Shown piece by piece: positions 45,159 through 54,179 of a stretch of 64,000 bases of DNA. The DNA comes from Pseudomonas urmiensis. Its GTDB lineage: Bacteria > Pseudomonadota > Gammaproteobacteria > Pseudomonadales > Pseudomonadaceae. The position numbers and the translations under genes were made by a program. The stretch spans positions 4,283,001 through 4,347,000 of the forward strand of contig NZ_JABWRE020000001.1 of NCBI RefSeq assembly GCF_014268815.2, written 5' to 3'. A model generated the notes under the pieces. It was not told the DNA's origin. It worked only from the letters and a program-made list of their open reading frames with translations, and did not search any database. Within the stretch, counting starts at the first letter, position 1. The number at the start of each line of letters is the position of its first letter.

Positions 45159-46430
45159 TCAGCAGGACTCCTGGCCGCGCAGTTGACCATCGCCGATCAC
45201 TACATACTTCTCGCAGGTCAGGCCTTCCAGGCCGACCGGGCCGCGGGCGTGCAGCTTGTCGGTGGAAATCCCGATTTCTGCGCCCAGGCCATATTCGAAG
45301 CCGTCGGCAAAGCAGGTCGGGGTATTGAGCATCACCGACGCCGAGTCCACCTCGGCCATGAAGCGCCGGGCCTGGCCCTGGTGTTCGGTGATGATCGAAT
45401 CGGTGTGGTGCGAGCCGTAATGGTTGATGTGCTCGATAGCCTGGTCCAGGCCGTCGACCACACGAATCGACAGGATCGCGTCGAGGTATTCGGTGTGCCA
45501 GTCGTCTTCACTGGCAGGCTTGGCCTCGATGATCGCCTGGGTAGGCTCGCAGCCGCGCAGCTCGACGCCCTTGTCCTGGAAGCGGCGGGCCATTTCCGGC
45601 AGGAAGTCGCTGGCCACGCTTTGATCGACCAGCAACGTCTCCATCGCGCCACAGATGCCGTAGCGGTAGGTCTTGGCGTTGAAGGCCACGCGCCAGCCCT
45701 TGTCCAGATCAGCGTGCTGATCGATATAGACGTGGCAGATGCCATCGAGGTGCTTGATCACCGGCACGCGCGCATCACGGCTGATGCGCTCGATCAGACC
45801 ACGGCCGCCGCGCGGGACGATGACATCGACGAACTCCGGCATGCTGATCAGCGCGCCGACGGCTTCGCGATCGGTGGTCTCGACCACTTGCACTACCGCC
45901 GCCGGCAGGCCGGCGGCAGCCAGGCCACGCTGGATGCAGGTGGCGATGGCGCGATTGGAATGAATCGCCTCGGAGCCGCCACGCAGGATGGTGGCGTTGC
46001 CCGATTTGAGGCACAGGCTGGCAGCGTCAATGGTCACGTTCGGGCGCGACTCATAGATGATGCCGATCACCCCGAGCGGTACGCGCATCTTGCCCACCTG
46101 GATCCCCGACGGGCGGTAGCTCATGTCACGGATGGCGCCGACTGGGTCCGGCAGGCTGGCAACCTGGCGCAGGCCAGTGATCATGCCGTCGATGCGCGCC
46201 GGGGTCAGGGCCAGACGGTCGAGCAGAGCTGGCTCAAGGCCATTGGCACGGCCAGCGGCCAGGTCCTGTTCATTGGCTGCGGTCAGCTCGCTGCGGGCAG
46301 CGTCCAGCGCGTCGGCGGCGGCCTGCAGGGCGCGGTTCTTCTGCGCGGTGCTGGCACGGGCGATCACGCGAGAGGCCTCGCGGGCGGCGCGACCCAGGCG
46401 GGTCATGTAGTCAAGAACGGACTCAGTCAT
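45159..46430 (-). CDS. proA: gamma-glutamyl phosphate reductase
   Basis: This 423-residue protein shows the ALDH-fold signatures of Pro[21 protein letters not shown] near residue 105, [20 protein letters not shown], and the region around the catalytic cysteine [15 protein letters not shown]. It reduces glutamyl-5-phosphate to the semialdehyde in proline synthesis. It is the first gene of the reverse-strand block that runs to rodA and beyond. Confidence 0.97.
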   Translation of the reverse strand: MTESVLDYMTRLGRAAREASRVIARASTAQKNRALQAAADALDAARSELTAANEQDLAAGRANGLEPALLDRLALTPARIDGMITGLRQVASLPDPVGAIRDMSYRPSGIQVGKMRVPLGVIGIIYESRPNVTIDAASLCLKSGNATILRGGSEAIHSNRAIATCIQRGLAAAGLPAAVVQVVETTDREAVGALISMPEFVDVIVPRGGRGLIERISRDARVPVIKHLDGICHVYIDQHADLDKGWRVAFNAKTYRYGICGAMETLLVDQSVASDFLPEMARRFQDKGVELRGCEPTQAIIEAKPASEDDWHTEYLDAILSIRVVDGLDQAIEHINHYGSHHTDSIITEHQGQARRFMAEVDSASVMLNTPTCFADGFEYGLGAEIGISTDKLHARGPVGLEGLTCEKYVVIGDGQLRGQESC

Positions 46431-46584
46431 GGGCTCGGTGTCTTGGCGAAAGGGGAAATCGGCTGATTATAACTGGCACGCCCCTATACGCCCAGCGGCG
46501 GGTGGCGGATGGTAGAAGATGGCGGGGGTAATGGGTAGGAAAGATGTAACGGGCCTTATCAGAAATTTCCTGATCCGAACCGAC

Positions 46585-46655
46585 GCTATCGCGGGACAAG
46601 CCTGCTCCCACGGGGATTCTCACAGCCTGCGTGGCAGCGGGCTTGCCCCGCGATG
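46585..46655. repeat. REP element, inverted pair (diverged)
   Basis: The first arm has GGGACAAGCCTGCTCCC in place of the consensus, and the second has GGCAGCGGGCTTGCCCC. They lie between divergent genes, an uncommon place for a REP in this window. Confidence 0.85.
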
Positions 46656-46713
46656 AGGTGAACACTGACACCACGCAGTCGCTCAGTTCAGCCTCGATTA
46701 AGCGATTAATTGC

Positions 46714-46719
46714 TATGAT
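46714..46719 (+). promoter_or_regulatory. extended -10 promoter of mpg
   Basis: TGCTATGAT (46711-46719) is a match to the extended -10 pattern TGnTATnAT. It is 29 bp before the ATG at 46748. No good -35 is visible, as is usual with extended -10 promoters. Confidence 0.45.
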
Positions 46720-46747
46720 CCGCGCCACTCAACCACGAACGATCAGC

Positions 46748-47440
46748 ATGCCCGACCCAGCCCCCTGCCCGGCACGTGCCCTGCCCGACAGCTTTTTCGA
46801 CCGTGACGCCCAGACCCTGGCCAAGGCATTGCTGGGCAAGGTCATTCGTCATCGCCACGGCAATCTCTGGCTGGCCGCGCGGATCATCGAGACCGAGGCC
46901 TACTACCTGAGCGACAAAGGCAGCCACGCCTCGCTCGGTTTCACCGAAAAACGCAAGGCGCTGTTTCTCGATGGCGGGCACATCTACATGTATTACGCCC
47001 GTGGCGGCGATTCGCTCAATTTCAGCGCCCATGGGCCTGGCAACGCCGTGCTGATCAAATCCGCCTACCCGTGGCTGGACGCCATCTCCGGTGCCAACAG
47101 CCTGGCACAGATGCAGCTGAACAACCCTGACGCCAACGGCAACATCCGCCCAGACGAGCGCCTGTGCGCCGGGCAGACCTTGCTCTGCCGCGCGCTGGGC
47201 CTGAAAGTGCCGCACTGGGACGCCAAGCGCTTCGACCCAGATCGTCTCTATGTCGAAGACTGCGCCACCCGTGTGCCGCAGATCATCCAATGCGCGCGCC
47301 TGGGCATCCCGCACGGGCGCGACGAACACCTGCCGTACCGTTTCGTCGATGCTCAATTTGCCCGCTTTTGCACACGGAACCCGCTGCGTCGGGGCCAAGT
47401 CGAAGGCCGGGACTACTTCATTCTGGAACAAGGAAGCTGA
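46748..47440 (+). CDS. mpg: DNA-3-methyladenine glycosylase (AAG/MPG family)
   Basis: The 230-residue protein starts at the ATG at 46748 (MPDPAPCPARALPDSFFDRD). It has the MPG fold signatures LAKALLGKVIRH, RIIETEAYYLSDKGSHASLG (catalytic Glu), HIYMYYARGGDSLNFSAHGP and AVLIKSAYPW. It excises alkylated purines and hypoxanthine from DNA. The DedA-PAP2 gene follows 3 bp later, so the two are co-transcribed, although no functional link is obvious. It could act with the AidB-like protein at 14279 in alkylation defence. Confidence 0.9.
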   Translation: MPDPAPCPARALPDSFFDRDAQTLAKALLGKVIRHRHGNLWLAARIIETEAYYLSDKGSHASLGFTEKRKALFLDGGHIYMYYARGGDSLNFSAHGPGNAVLIKSAYPWLDAISGANSLAQMQLNNPDANGNIRPDERLCAGQTLLCRALGLKVPHWDAKRFDPDRLYVEDCATRVPQIIQCARLGIPHGRDEHLPYRFVDAQFARFCTRNPLRRGQVEGRDYFILEQGS

Positions 47441-47443
47441 CTC

Positions 47444-48760
47444 ATGGGCCAATGGCTCGACAGCCTGACCGGCTGGCTCAGCGCCAACCCGCAGTGGCTT
47501 GGCCTGGCAATCTTTCTGGTGGCGTGCATCGAATGCCTGGCCATCGCCGGCATCATCGTACCGGGCACCGTGCTGCTGTTTGCGGTCGCGGTGCTAGCCG
47601 GTAGTGGCGCCTTCACCCTCGGTGAAACCCTACTGCTGGGCTTTGCCGGCGGGCTGCTCGGCGATGCGCTGTCCTACAGCATCGGCAAGTACTTCCACCA
47701 GAACATCCGCCGCCTGCCACTGATCCGCCATCACCCGGAATGGATCGGCAGCGCCGAGACCTACTTCCAGCGCTACGGAATCGCCAGCTTGCTGGTCGGG
47801 CGCTTCATTGGACCACTGCGGCCAATGCTGCCGATGGTCGCGGGCATGTTCGACATGCCCCTGCCGCGCTTTATCGCCGTCAGCATGGTGGCCGGCGCCG
47901 GTTGGTCGGTGGCCTACCTGCTGCCCGGCTGGGCCACTGGCGCGGCCATGCGCCTGCCATTGCCGGAAGGCTTCTGGCTCGATGCCGGGCTGATCGCCGG
48001 GACACTGGCGGTACTGATCGGCCTGAGCCTCAATAGCAGCATCCGCGACCAGCGCCATGGCACCCGCTTGATCGCCGCCCTGAGCTTCCTGGCGCTGGCC
48101 GGGCTGTTCATCGGCTGGCCTTATCTGCACGAGTTCGACCAGGGCGTAATGACCCTGGTGCAGGAGCATCGCAGCCAGGCCGTGGATGGCGTGGTGGTGC
48201 TGGTTACCCGTCTGGGCGACTTCCAGACCCAGCTGTTCCTTGGCGCGCTGCTGACCGGTTTACTGCTGTTGGCACGGCAATGGCGTCATGCGCTGTTTGC
48301 CGGTGGTGCATTGATGGGTACTGCGCTGGCTAATGGCACGTTGAAGTGGTTGTTTGCGCGGGCACGACCTGAAGTGCTGACCGACCCGCTGACCAGCTAC
48401 AGCATGCCCAGCGGACATAGTTCGGCGTCGTTTGCGTTCTTCTTGGTGATGGCCATTTTAGCCGGACGTGGCCAACCGCCGCGGATGCGGCTGACCTGGG
48501 TGCTGCTTGGCTGCCTGCCGGCGCTGTCGATTGCGCTGTCGCGGGTGTACCTGGGCGCGCATTGGCCGACCGACATTCTCGCCGGTGCGCTGCTGGCGTG
48601 CTGTGTGTGCGCTGTGAGCCTGACCCTGATGCAGTATCGCCAGCCGCTGAACGCCTTGGGCCAGCGGGTTTGGTGGCTGGTGTTGCCGGCGTGCGTGGCG
48701 TTGTTGGCGTTCTTTGCCTTGCATGCGTTGCCGCAGGCTTTGCTGCGTTATCAGTATTGA
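47444..48760 (+). CDS. DedA-PAP2 fusion membrane protein
   Basis: The 438-residue protein joins an N-terminal DedA/SNARE-associated domain (about 1-190: GIIVPGTVLLFAVAVLAGSG, RYGIASLLVGRFIGPLRPML) to a C-terminal type 2 phosphatidic acid phosphatase. All three PAP2 motifs are present: KWLFARARP, YSMPSGHSSAS and SRVYLGAHWPTDILAG. DedA proteins flip undecaprenyl phosphate or related lipids, and PAP2 enzymes dephosphorylate undecaprenyl pyrophosphate. The fusion therefore suggests dephosphorylation coupled to carrier-lipid recycling, though this is inference. Confidence 0.9.
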   Translation: MGQWLDSLTGWLSANPQWLGLAIFLVACIECLAIAGIIVPGTVLLFAVAVLAGSGAFTLGETLLLGFAGGLLGDALSYSIGKYFHQNIRRLPLIRHHPEWIGSAETYFQRYGIASLLVGRFIGPLRPMLPMVAGMFDMPLPRFIAVSMVAGAGWSVAYLLPGWATGAAMRLPLPEGFWLDAGLIAGTLAVLIGLSLNSSIRDQRHGTRLIAALSFLALAGLFIGWPYLHEFDQGVMTLVQEHRSQAVDGVVVLVTRLGDFQTQLFLGALLTGLLLLARQWRHALFAGGALMGTALANGTLKWLFARARPEVLTDPLTSYSMPSGHSSASFAFFLVMAILAGRGQPPRMRLTWVLLGCLPALSIALSRVYLGAHWPTDILAGALLACCVCAVSLTLMQYRQPLNALGQRVWWLVLPACVALLAFFALHALPQALLRYQY

Positions 48761-48777
48761 GTGAGTCAGGGCCGGCC

Positions 48778-48806
48778 TCATCGCGGGGCAAGCCCGCTCC
48801 CACGCC
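48778..48806. repeat. single REP arm
   Basis: One plus-oriented arm lies between the converging DedA-PAP2 and Lon-N genes. No partner arm is seen. Confidence 0.85.
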
Positions 48807-48842
48807 AAGGATGTGAATGGAGCCGCACAGGCAAACGACCTA

Positions 48843-49436
48843 TCAGGCAAACAACTCGCCCTGAATCCGCTCGAGCAGGTTCTGAATCGCCGCCAAACGC
48901 TCCTGCGGCGAATCGATGGTCAGCAAATCCAACTTGTCCTCTTCCATGAACGGCAGCAGGTAAGCCAGCTGATTGGCCAACGACAGCTGGCCGTCGACCG
49001 GCCGGGGCATATCCAGTGCCTCGACCATCGGGTGCTCACCCAGGGCCAGCAGCAGCGCGAGCAAATCATCCTCATGCTCGGTCAATTCGCTGTCCGTGCC
49101 GTCCGCTAGCCAGTGCACCTCGCCCAGCAGCAATTGGTCCTTCTGCACCTCGGTCTGGATCACCTCGAAGCGCCGCACGCCCTCGACGCGGATCCCCAGC
49201 AAGCCGTTGTCCTGCTGGGTGAAGTCGCGAATCAGCGCCTCACAGCCAATCGAAGCCACCACCGGCGGCGCCTTGCCAACCTGCTCGCCCTCCAGGATGC
49301 ATACCACGCCAAAACCGCTGCCTTGTTTCATGCAGCGGCCGATCATGTCCAGGTAGCGCGCCTCGAAGATCTGCAAGTCGAGCATGCAACCGGGAAACAG
49401 CACGGTATTGAGCGGAAACAGCGGTAGCGTCATCAC
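48843..49436 (-). CDS. Lon N-terminal (LON substrate-binding) domain protein
   Basis: This 197-residue protein has only the PUA-like Lon-N domain. It starts MMTLPLFPLNTVLFPGCMLD, with LQIFEARYLDMIGRCMKQGS and GEQVGKAPPVVASIGCEALI further on. There is no ATPase or protease part. Stand-alone Lon-N proteins are of unknown function and may bind peptides or act as adaptors. It lies 6 bp after the lrgB-like gene and may be in its operon. Confidence 0.88.
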   Translation of the reverse strand: MMTLPLFPLNTVLFPGCMLDLQIFEARYLDMIGRCMKQGSGFGVVCILEGEQVGKAPPVVASIGCEALIRDFTQQDNGLLGIRVEGVRRFEVIQTEVQKDQLLLGEVHWLADGTDSELTEHEDDLLALLLALGEHPMVEALDMPRPVDGQLSLANQLAYLLPFMEEDKLDLLTIDSPQERLAAIQNLLERIQGELFA

Positions 49437-49442
49437 AAATCC

Positions 49443-50159
49443 TCAGGCCACCAGGCTAACCGCCAACGGCAGGAACACCGCCGTGGCCACACCCATCAGG
49501 CTCATCGCCAACGCGGCGAAGGCGCCGCATTCGTCACTTTCCTGCAAGGCCACCGAAGTGCCCACCGCGTGCGCGGTCACGCCCAGCGACATGCCCCGCG
49601 CCTCTGGGCTGAGTACGCCAAAGCGGGTCAGCAGCGCCGGACCGAAAATCGCCCCGATCACCCCGGTAATCAACACGAACACCGCCGCCAGCGCGGCCAC
49701 GCCACCGATTTGTTCGGCCACCAGCATGGCAATCGGCGAGGTCACCGACTTTGGCGCCATGGTCATCAGGATCATGTGCTCGGCACCGAACCACCAACCC
49801 AGCAACAGGCACGCCAGGGTGGCAAACAGGCCTCCGATTACCAGCGTAGTAAATGTCGGCCAGAACAGCTGGCGAATGCGCCGCAGGTTCAGGTAGAGGG
49901 GGACCGCCAAGGCCACCGTGGCCGGGCCGAGGAGGATATTCATGATCTCGGTGCTTTTGCGGTACTCGGCATAGTCGATACCACAGGTGACCAGCACGCC
50001 GATCACCAGCAGCATCGACACCAGCACCGGCTGCAGGAAGATCCAGCGGGTTTTCTCATAGCCTGCCAGCACGATCTGGTAGGCCCCCAAGGTGATGCCG
50101 ATGCCAAACAGCGGGTGATGAATGACCGCGTTGAGCGCGCCGTGCCAGTCGAGGGTCAT
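49443..50159 (-). CDS. lrgB: LrgB/CidB family membrane protein
   Basis: The 238-residue protein begins at the ATG at 50159 (MTLDWHGALNAVIHHPLFGI). The longer frame into lrgA is excluded by the overlap. It has 6-7 membrane helices, and the conserved region TMAPKSVTSPIAMLVAEQIG with ARGMSLGVTAHAVGTSVALQ is typical of LrgB. LrgAB/CidAB are holin-like and affect murein hydrolase activity, and some act in glycolate or pyruvate transport. The ATG overlaps the lrgA stop region by 4 bp. Confidence 0.93.
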   Translation of the reverse strand: MTLDWHGALNAVIHHPLFGIGITLGAYQIVLAGYEKTRWIFLQPVLVSMLLVIGVLVTCGIDYAEYRKSTEIMNILLGPATVALAVPLYLNLRRIRQLFWPTFTTLVIGGLFATLACLLLGWWFGAEHMILMTMAPKSVTSPIAMLVAEQIGGVAALAAVFVLITGVIGAIFGPALLTRFGVLSPEARGMSLGVTAHAVGTSVALQESDECGAFAALAMSLMGVATAVFLPLAVSLVA

Positions 50160-50524
50160 GGTTGCTCCTCGCGTTTGCCTTGGCGATGGATGAGCTTTTG
50201 CATCAATACGCCGACGAACACCAGGGTGGCCAGGCACGACAGCACCAGCGCACCGACGATTGCCCAAAAGTCTGCGGCAATGTCATTGGCATACACCATC
50301 ACCCCTACCGCCGGCGGTACCAGTAACAGCGGCAAGTAGCGCAGCAGACTGGAAGCGGCCTCGTTCAGCGGCTTGCCGACCTCGCCGCGAATCATCAGGA
50401 ACACCAGCAACAGCAGCAGGCCAATGATCGGCCCAGGCAGAATGGGCACACACAGATGGTTGATTGCCGTACCCAGCAGTTGGAACAACACCAGCCAGGT
50501 CAAACCACGCAACAGCATAAGCAT
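50156..50524 (-). CDS. lrgA: CidA/LrgA family holin-like protein
   Basis: This 122-residue protein has four membrane helices, with the conserved LFQLLGTAINHLCVPILPGP and PLLLVPPAVGVMVYANDIAA. It is the LrgA partner of LrgB and is translationally coupled to it. The role (holin-like regulation of autolysis or carboxylate transport) is known for the family, not for this pair. It is divergent from the MaoC gene. Confidence 0.93.
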   Translation of the reverse strand: MLMLLRGLTWLVLFQLLGTAINHLCVPILPGPIIGLLLLLVFLMIRGEVGKPLNEAASSLLRYLPLLLVPPAVGVMVYANDIAADFWAIVGALVLSCLATLVFVGVLMQKLIHRQGKREEQP

Positions 50525-50677
50525 CTCCTTCGGGCATGGCGGCTATTATAAGCACGCGTTGGTTATGCCTATAAGCCGATATTCGCCGAAAACATGGCAA
50601 CTTGACCGCAACCGCGCGACGTGCTGATCTTGGACTTTCGTACCACCCGAACAGCAATGACAATCCGGAGAGTCACG

Positions 50678-51133
50678 ATGCCCTATGTACCTGTTGCAGA
50701 GCTTTCGCAGTACGTTGGAAAGGAACTGGGACGTTCCGAATGGCTGAAAATCGATCAGCAGCGCATCAACCTGTTCGCCGAGGCTACCGGCGACTTCCAG
50801 TTCATCCATGTCGACCCTGAAAAAGCCAGCAAGACCCCCTTCGGCGCCACCATCGCCCATGGTTTCCTCACCCTGTCGTTGATTCCCAAGTTGATGGAAG
50901 ACATCCTGGTCCTGCCTGAAGGGCTGAAGATGGTGGTCAACTATGGCCTGGACAGCGTGCGCTTCATCCAGCCGGTGAAGGTCGATAGCCAGGTTCGGCT
51001 CAAAGTCGAGCTAACCGATGCCACCGAGAAGAAGCCGGGGCAGTGGCTGCTCAAGGCTACCGCCACCCTGGAGATCGAAGGCGAGGAGAAACCCGCGTAT
51101 ATCGCTGAGCCGTTATCGTTGTGCTTCGTCTGA
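50678..51133 (+). CDS. MaoC family dehydratase
   Basis: The 151-residue protein starts at the ATG at 50678 (MPYVPVAELSQYVGKELGRS) after CGGAGAG. It has the hot-dog-fold hydratase motif EATGDFQFIHVDPEKASKTP followed by FGATIAHGFLTLSLIPKLME, which contains the catalytic Asp and His. MaoC enzymes are R-specific enoyl-CoA hydratases that link fatty-acid breakdown to other pathways such as polyhydroxyalkanoate synthesis. No CoA-metabolism genes are adjacent, so its path is unknown. Confidence 0.93.
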   Translation: MPYVPVAELSQYVGKELGRSEWLKIDQQRINLFAEATGDFQFIHVDPEKASKTPFGATIAHGFLTLSLIPKLMEDILVLPEGLKMVVNYGLDSVRFIQPVKVDSQVRLKVELTDATEKKPGQWLLKATATLEIEGEEKPAYIAEPLSLCFV

Positions 51134-51336
51134 TCCTTCCTTGCACTGATCTGTAGGCGCTGACGAAGCCTGTAAACGAGGGTGTATTGCCCTCGCTTTA
51201 GCGACTGGATGCCTTGGGGGCTGCTGTGCAGCCCATCGCAGGCTGCGTGAGCCCCACGCATTCCCTGGCTCGCCAGCGCTGTCTGTGCCAACACATTCTG
51301 CGGCATACTCGGTAGATCTATCGCCCGGAATCCGCC

Positions 51337-53070
51337 ATGCGTCCTCTGCTGCCCCTCGCCCTGACCTTGTTGCTCGCCGCTTGTGGCGAAGGCGAACCGC
51401 TGTCGCCGCCGGACGCGCGCCTGCCCGATGGTGGCCGCTATCGCGGTGCAGTGGTCAACGGCCTGCTGCAGGGCGAAGGCCGCATCGACTACCCCAACGG
51501 CAGTTGGTACGCCGGCACCTTCAACAATGGCCAATGGCATGGCCAAGGCGAATGGCACGGCAGCAACGGCGAGGTCTACCGCGGGCAGTTCGCTGGCGGC
51601 CTGTTCGATGGCCTGGGCGACCTGACCACCCCCGGCAGCCACTACGCCGGCACCTTCAAGCACGGCCGGCGCGATGGCGAAGGCACCCTCAAGCAGAACG
51701 ATCAGGTCTATCGCGGCCAATTCAAGGACGACCAGTACCACGGTGCTGGTGAACTGGAGTTGGCCGATGGCAGCCGCTATCAGGGCCTGTTCGCCAAGGG
51801 CAAACCCAATGGCGCCGGGGTGCGCAGTGATGCCAGTGGCAATCAGTTCAGCGGCCGCTTCATCGATGGCCAGTTGCAAGGCAGCGGCACCTACGACAGC
51901 GTCGAGGGCGAGCAGTACATCGGAGAGTTCAAGGACAACCGCCTGGAAGGCCGCGGCCGCTACGAGAACGTCGACGGCGACGTGTGGATCGGCGAATTCA
52001 AGGACGGCTCGCTCGATGGCGAAGGCGAACTGCTTGGCAGCGATGGCAGCCGTTACAAGGGCGGCTTTCGCCAATGGCGCTTCAATGGCCAAGGCCACCT
52101 GCACCTGGCTGACGGCAGCCAATACCTTGGCGGTTTCGTCGATGACGCTTACCAGGGCCATGGCCGGCTGACCCAGGCCAACGGCCGGGTCGAGAGCGGC
52201 TACTGGGTCAAGGGTGTGCGGGTGCGTGACGAAAAAGGCAAGCTGTTGCCCGACCCGCTGGACCTGGCCCTGCTCAATCAAGGCAAACTGCTCGCAGACG
52301 CCCTGGCCAAGGTCCCGCACTCCAAGCCGCCGATCCAGCTCTACAGCCTGGTGGTCGCTGGCGATGGCCAGCAGAGCGTATTCCTGCGCGAGGCCGACTA
52401 CGTCAGCAACATGCTCAAGGTACGCTTTGGCGCCCATGGCCAGATCACCCTGGTCAACCACCGCGATCACCTGACCGACCGCCCCATGGCCACCCGCGAG
52501 AACCTCACCCGCGCCGCCAAGACCCTGGCCGAGCGCAGCGGTCCGGAAGACCTGGTGTTCGTCTATCTGACCAGCCATGGCAGCCACGACCATCAACTGG
52601 TGCTCGACCAGCCGCGCCTGCAACTGGCCGACCTGTCCGCCGACGAACTGGCCAGTTCATTGGCGCCGTTAAAAGATCGCGACAAAGTCATCGTCATCTC
52701 CGCCTGCTATTCAGGGGGCTATATCGCCCCGCTCAAGGACGACCGGACCTTGATCATGACCGCCGCGCGCCCCGACCGGGTGTCATTCGGTTGCTCGGAA
52801 GAAGCCGACTTCACCTATTTCGGCGATGCCCTGTTCGCTGAAGCGCTGAACCAGACCGACGACTTGAAACAGGCGTTTGAACTGGCGCGCGCCAGCGTTG
52901 CCGAACGGGAAGCAAGGGAAGGCTTCGAAGCCTCGGAACCGCAGCTGTGGGCACCGCCCGCCGTGCTCTCGCACTGGCAGCGCCTACGCCGGCAACAGGC
53001 CGAGCAAGCCTTGCGCAATGAAGCTCAGACAGCCAACCCGGCGCAGGAAAAAAACCCTGCCAGCCACTAA
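51337..53070 (+). CDS. MORN-repeat lipoprotein with C13 (caspase-like) peptidase domain
   Basis: This 577-residue lipoprotein has a signal with lipobox LLAACGEGE (Cys16). About eleven MORN repeats follow (residues 30-300, pattern YxGxFxxGxxxGxGxxxxxxG). The C-terminal domain (about 320-555) has the caspase-clan dyad His414 in VYLTSHGSHDHQLV and Cys457 in VIVISACYSGGYIAPL. This is peptidase family C13 (legumain-like). It should be exported to the periplasm or outer membrane. The substrate is unknown. The MORN repeats may bind lipid or protein, and acidic surfaces suggest envelope contacts. Confidence 0.88.
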   Translation: MRPLLPLALTLLLAACGEGEPLSPPDARLPDGGRYRGAVVNGLLQGEGRIDYPNGSWYAGTFNNGQWHGQGEWHGSNGEVYRGQFAGGLFDGLGDLTTPGSHYAGTFKHGRRDGEGTLKQNDQVYRGQFKDDQYHGAGELELADGSRYQGLFAKGKPNGAGVRSDASGNQFSGRFIDGQLQGSGTYDSVEGEQYIGEFKDNRLEGRGRYENVDGDVWIGEFKDGSLDGEGELLGSDGSRYKGGFRQWRFNGQGHLHLADGSQYLGGFVDDAYQGHGRLTQANGRVESGYWVKGVRVRDEKGKLLPDPLDLALLNQGKLLADALAKVPHSKPPIQLYSLVVAGDGQQSVFLREADYVSNMLKVRFGAHGQITLVNHRDHLTDRPMATRENLTRAAKTLAERSGPEDLVFVYLTSHGSHDHQLVLDQPRLQLADLSADELASSLAPLKDRDKVIVISACYSGGYIAPLKDDRTLIMTAARPDRVSFGCSEEADFTYFGDALFAEALNQTDDLKQAFELARASVAEREAREGFEASEPQLWAPPAVLSHWQRLRRQQAEQALRNEAQTANPAQEKNPASH

Positions 53071-53096
53071 GCTGTGTGTAACAAGGGAGAGACATC

Positions 53097-53741
53097 ATGT
53101 ACTTGACGCCTCAGCATGTCCTGCTTGCCGGAGCCACCGGTCTTACCGGTGAACACCTGCTCGACCGCCTGCTCAACGAACCGACCATCAGCCGGGTGCT
53201 GGCGCCAACTCGCCGACCCCTGGCCGAGCACCCGCACCTGGAAAACCCAGTGGGTGACCCGGCGGTGTTTCTCCCGCAACTGGGCGGACGCGTCGATATC
53301 GCGTTCTGTTGCCTGGGTACTACCCTCAAGCAGGCAGGCTCGGAGTCGGCCTTCCGCGCGGTGGATCTGGACATGGTCGTGGCCTTCAGCAAGCGTGCCC
53401 GGGAGATGGGCGCGCGGCACCTGCTGGTGGTCAGCGCGATTGGCGCCGATGCCAAGTCGTCGATTTTCTACAACCGGGTAAAGGGCGAGATGGAAGAGGC
53501 GCTCAAGGCCCAGGACTGGCCACAGCTGACCATCGTGCGGCCGTCACTGTTGCTTGGCGAGCGGATCGAACCGCGCCTGGGCGAGCGTTTGGCGGCGCCG
53601 TTCTCCAAGTTCATGCCGGGCAAATACCGCGGCATCGAGGCGTGCACCTTGGCACGTGCGCTGTGGCGGCTGGCGCTGGAGGAGGAAGACGGCATTCGGG
53701 TTGTGGAATCGGATGAGCTGCGCAGGCTTGGTCGGAAGTGA
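53097..53741 (+). CDS. NAD(P)-binding Rossmann-fold oxidoreductase
   Basis: The 214-residue protein begins [26 protein letters not shown] with the GxTGxxG nucleotide motif. A possible YxxxK pair lies in [12 protein letters not shown], and the end is [16 protein letters not shown]. It resembles the short atypical SDR (NmrA/HTATIP2) family, which contains oxidoreductases and redox sensors. Substrate and partner are unknown. It follows the C13 peptidase gene by 26 bp in the same direction. Confidence 0.85.
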   Translation: MYLTPQHVLLAGATGLTGEHLLDRLLNEPTISRVLAPTRRPLAEHPHLENPVGDPAVFLPQLGGRVDIAFCCLGTTLKQAGSESAFRAVDLDMVVAFSKRAREMGARHLLVVSAIGADAKSSIFYNRVKGEMEEALKAQDWPQLTIVRPSLLLGERIEPRLGERLAAPFSKFMPGKYRGIEACTLARALWRLALEEEDGIRVVESDELRRLGRK

Positions 53742-53750
53742 TTAAGATCC

Positions 53751-53885
53751 TGGGGCCGCGTTGCGGCCTTCGCGGGCAAGCCCGCTCCCACAGGGACCGC
53801 GCCCATCTTCAGAGCGGCGCCCTCCCTGTGGGAGCGGGCTTGTCGGGGCGACGAACCGCCGCGAAGGGCCGCGTTGCGGCCCCAA
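53751..53885. repeat. composite repeat: REP pair inside an outer GGCCGCG inverted repeat
   Basis: An inner REP pair (CTTCGCGGGCAAGCCCGCT and its partner GGAGCGGGCTTGTCGG) is flanked by TGGGGCCGCGTTGCGGCC and GGCCGCGTTGCGGCCCCA. The outer arms are each self-complementary, so several hairpins are possible. The block ends in AAAAAA at the converging gene. Confidence 0.8.
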
Positions 53886-53891
53886 AAAATC

Positions 53892-54179
53892 TCACAGACC
53901 ACCAGTAGCGTTGAAGCTCACCCCAAGCGCCGTCAACACCGACAATGGCAGCAACAAGGTATCGAGCAACAGGCTCCCCGGTAAATCCAACCGCGGATAA
54001 GCCGGCGCCTCGGCGCCAAACCTATCCAGCGGGCAACAGCCGCCGTTCATGACATACCAATCCAGACGCGTCCCGGCATACACCAAGGGCGCCCCCGGCT
54101 TGCTGGCATCCAGCGTACGCACCGTGGCGCAGCCACCCAGCTGGGCCAGCACCAGCAACCCCAGCAACGCCCGCCTCAA
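53892..54179 (-). CDS. YceK/YidQ-like lipoprotein
   Basis: The 95-residue protein has a lipobox LGGCATVRT (Cys17). A short soluble part contains [20 protein letters not shown], and one hydrophobic helix runs [20 protein letters not shown]. This is the YceK/YidQ family layout, a small outer-membrane lipoprotein of unknown function. Its ATG overlaps the ubiX stop by 3 bp, so it is coupled to ubiX-mpl. The tail is rich in Gly/Leu. Confidence 0.8.
   Translation of the reverse strand: MRRALLGLLVLAQLGGCATVRTLDASKPGAPLVYAGTRLDWYVMNGGCCPLDRFGAEAPAYPRLDLPGSLLLDTLLLPLSVLTALGVSFNATGGL

Larger units (their letters stand above)
46431..46747. other. 317-bp divergent intergenic region, proA-mpg
   Basis: It contains the proA leader, a REP pair (46585-46655) and the mpg promoter. 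No gene is seen. Confidence 0.7.
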
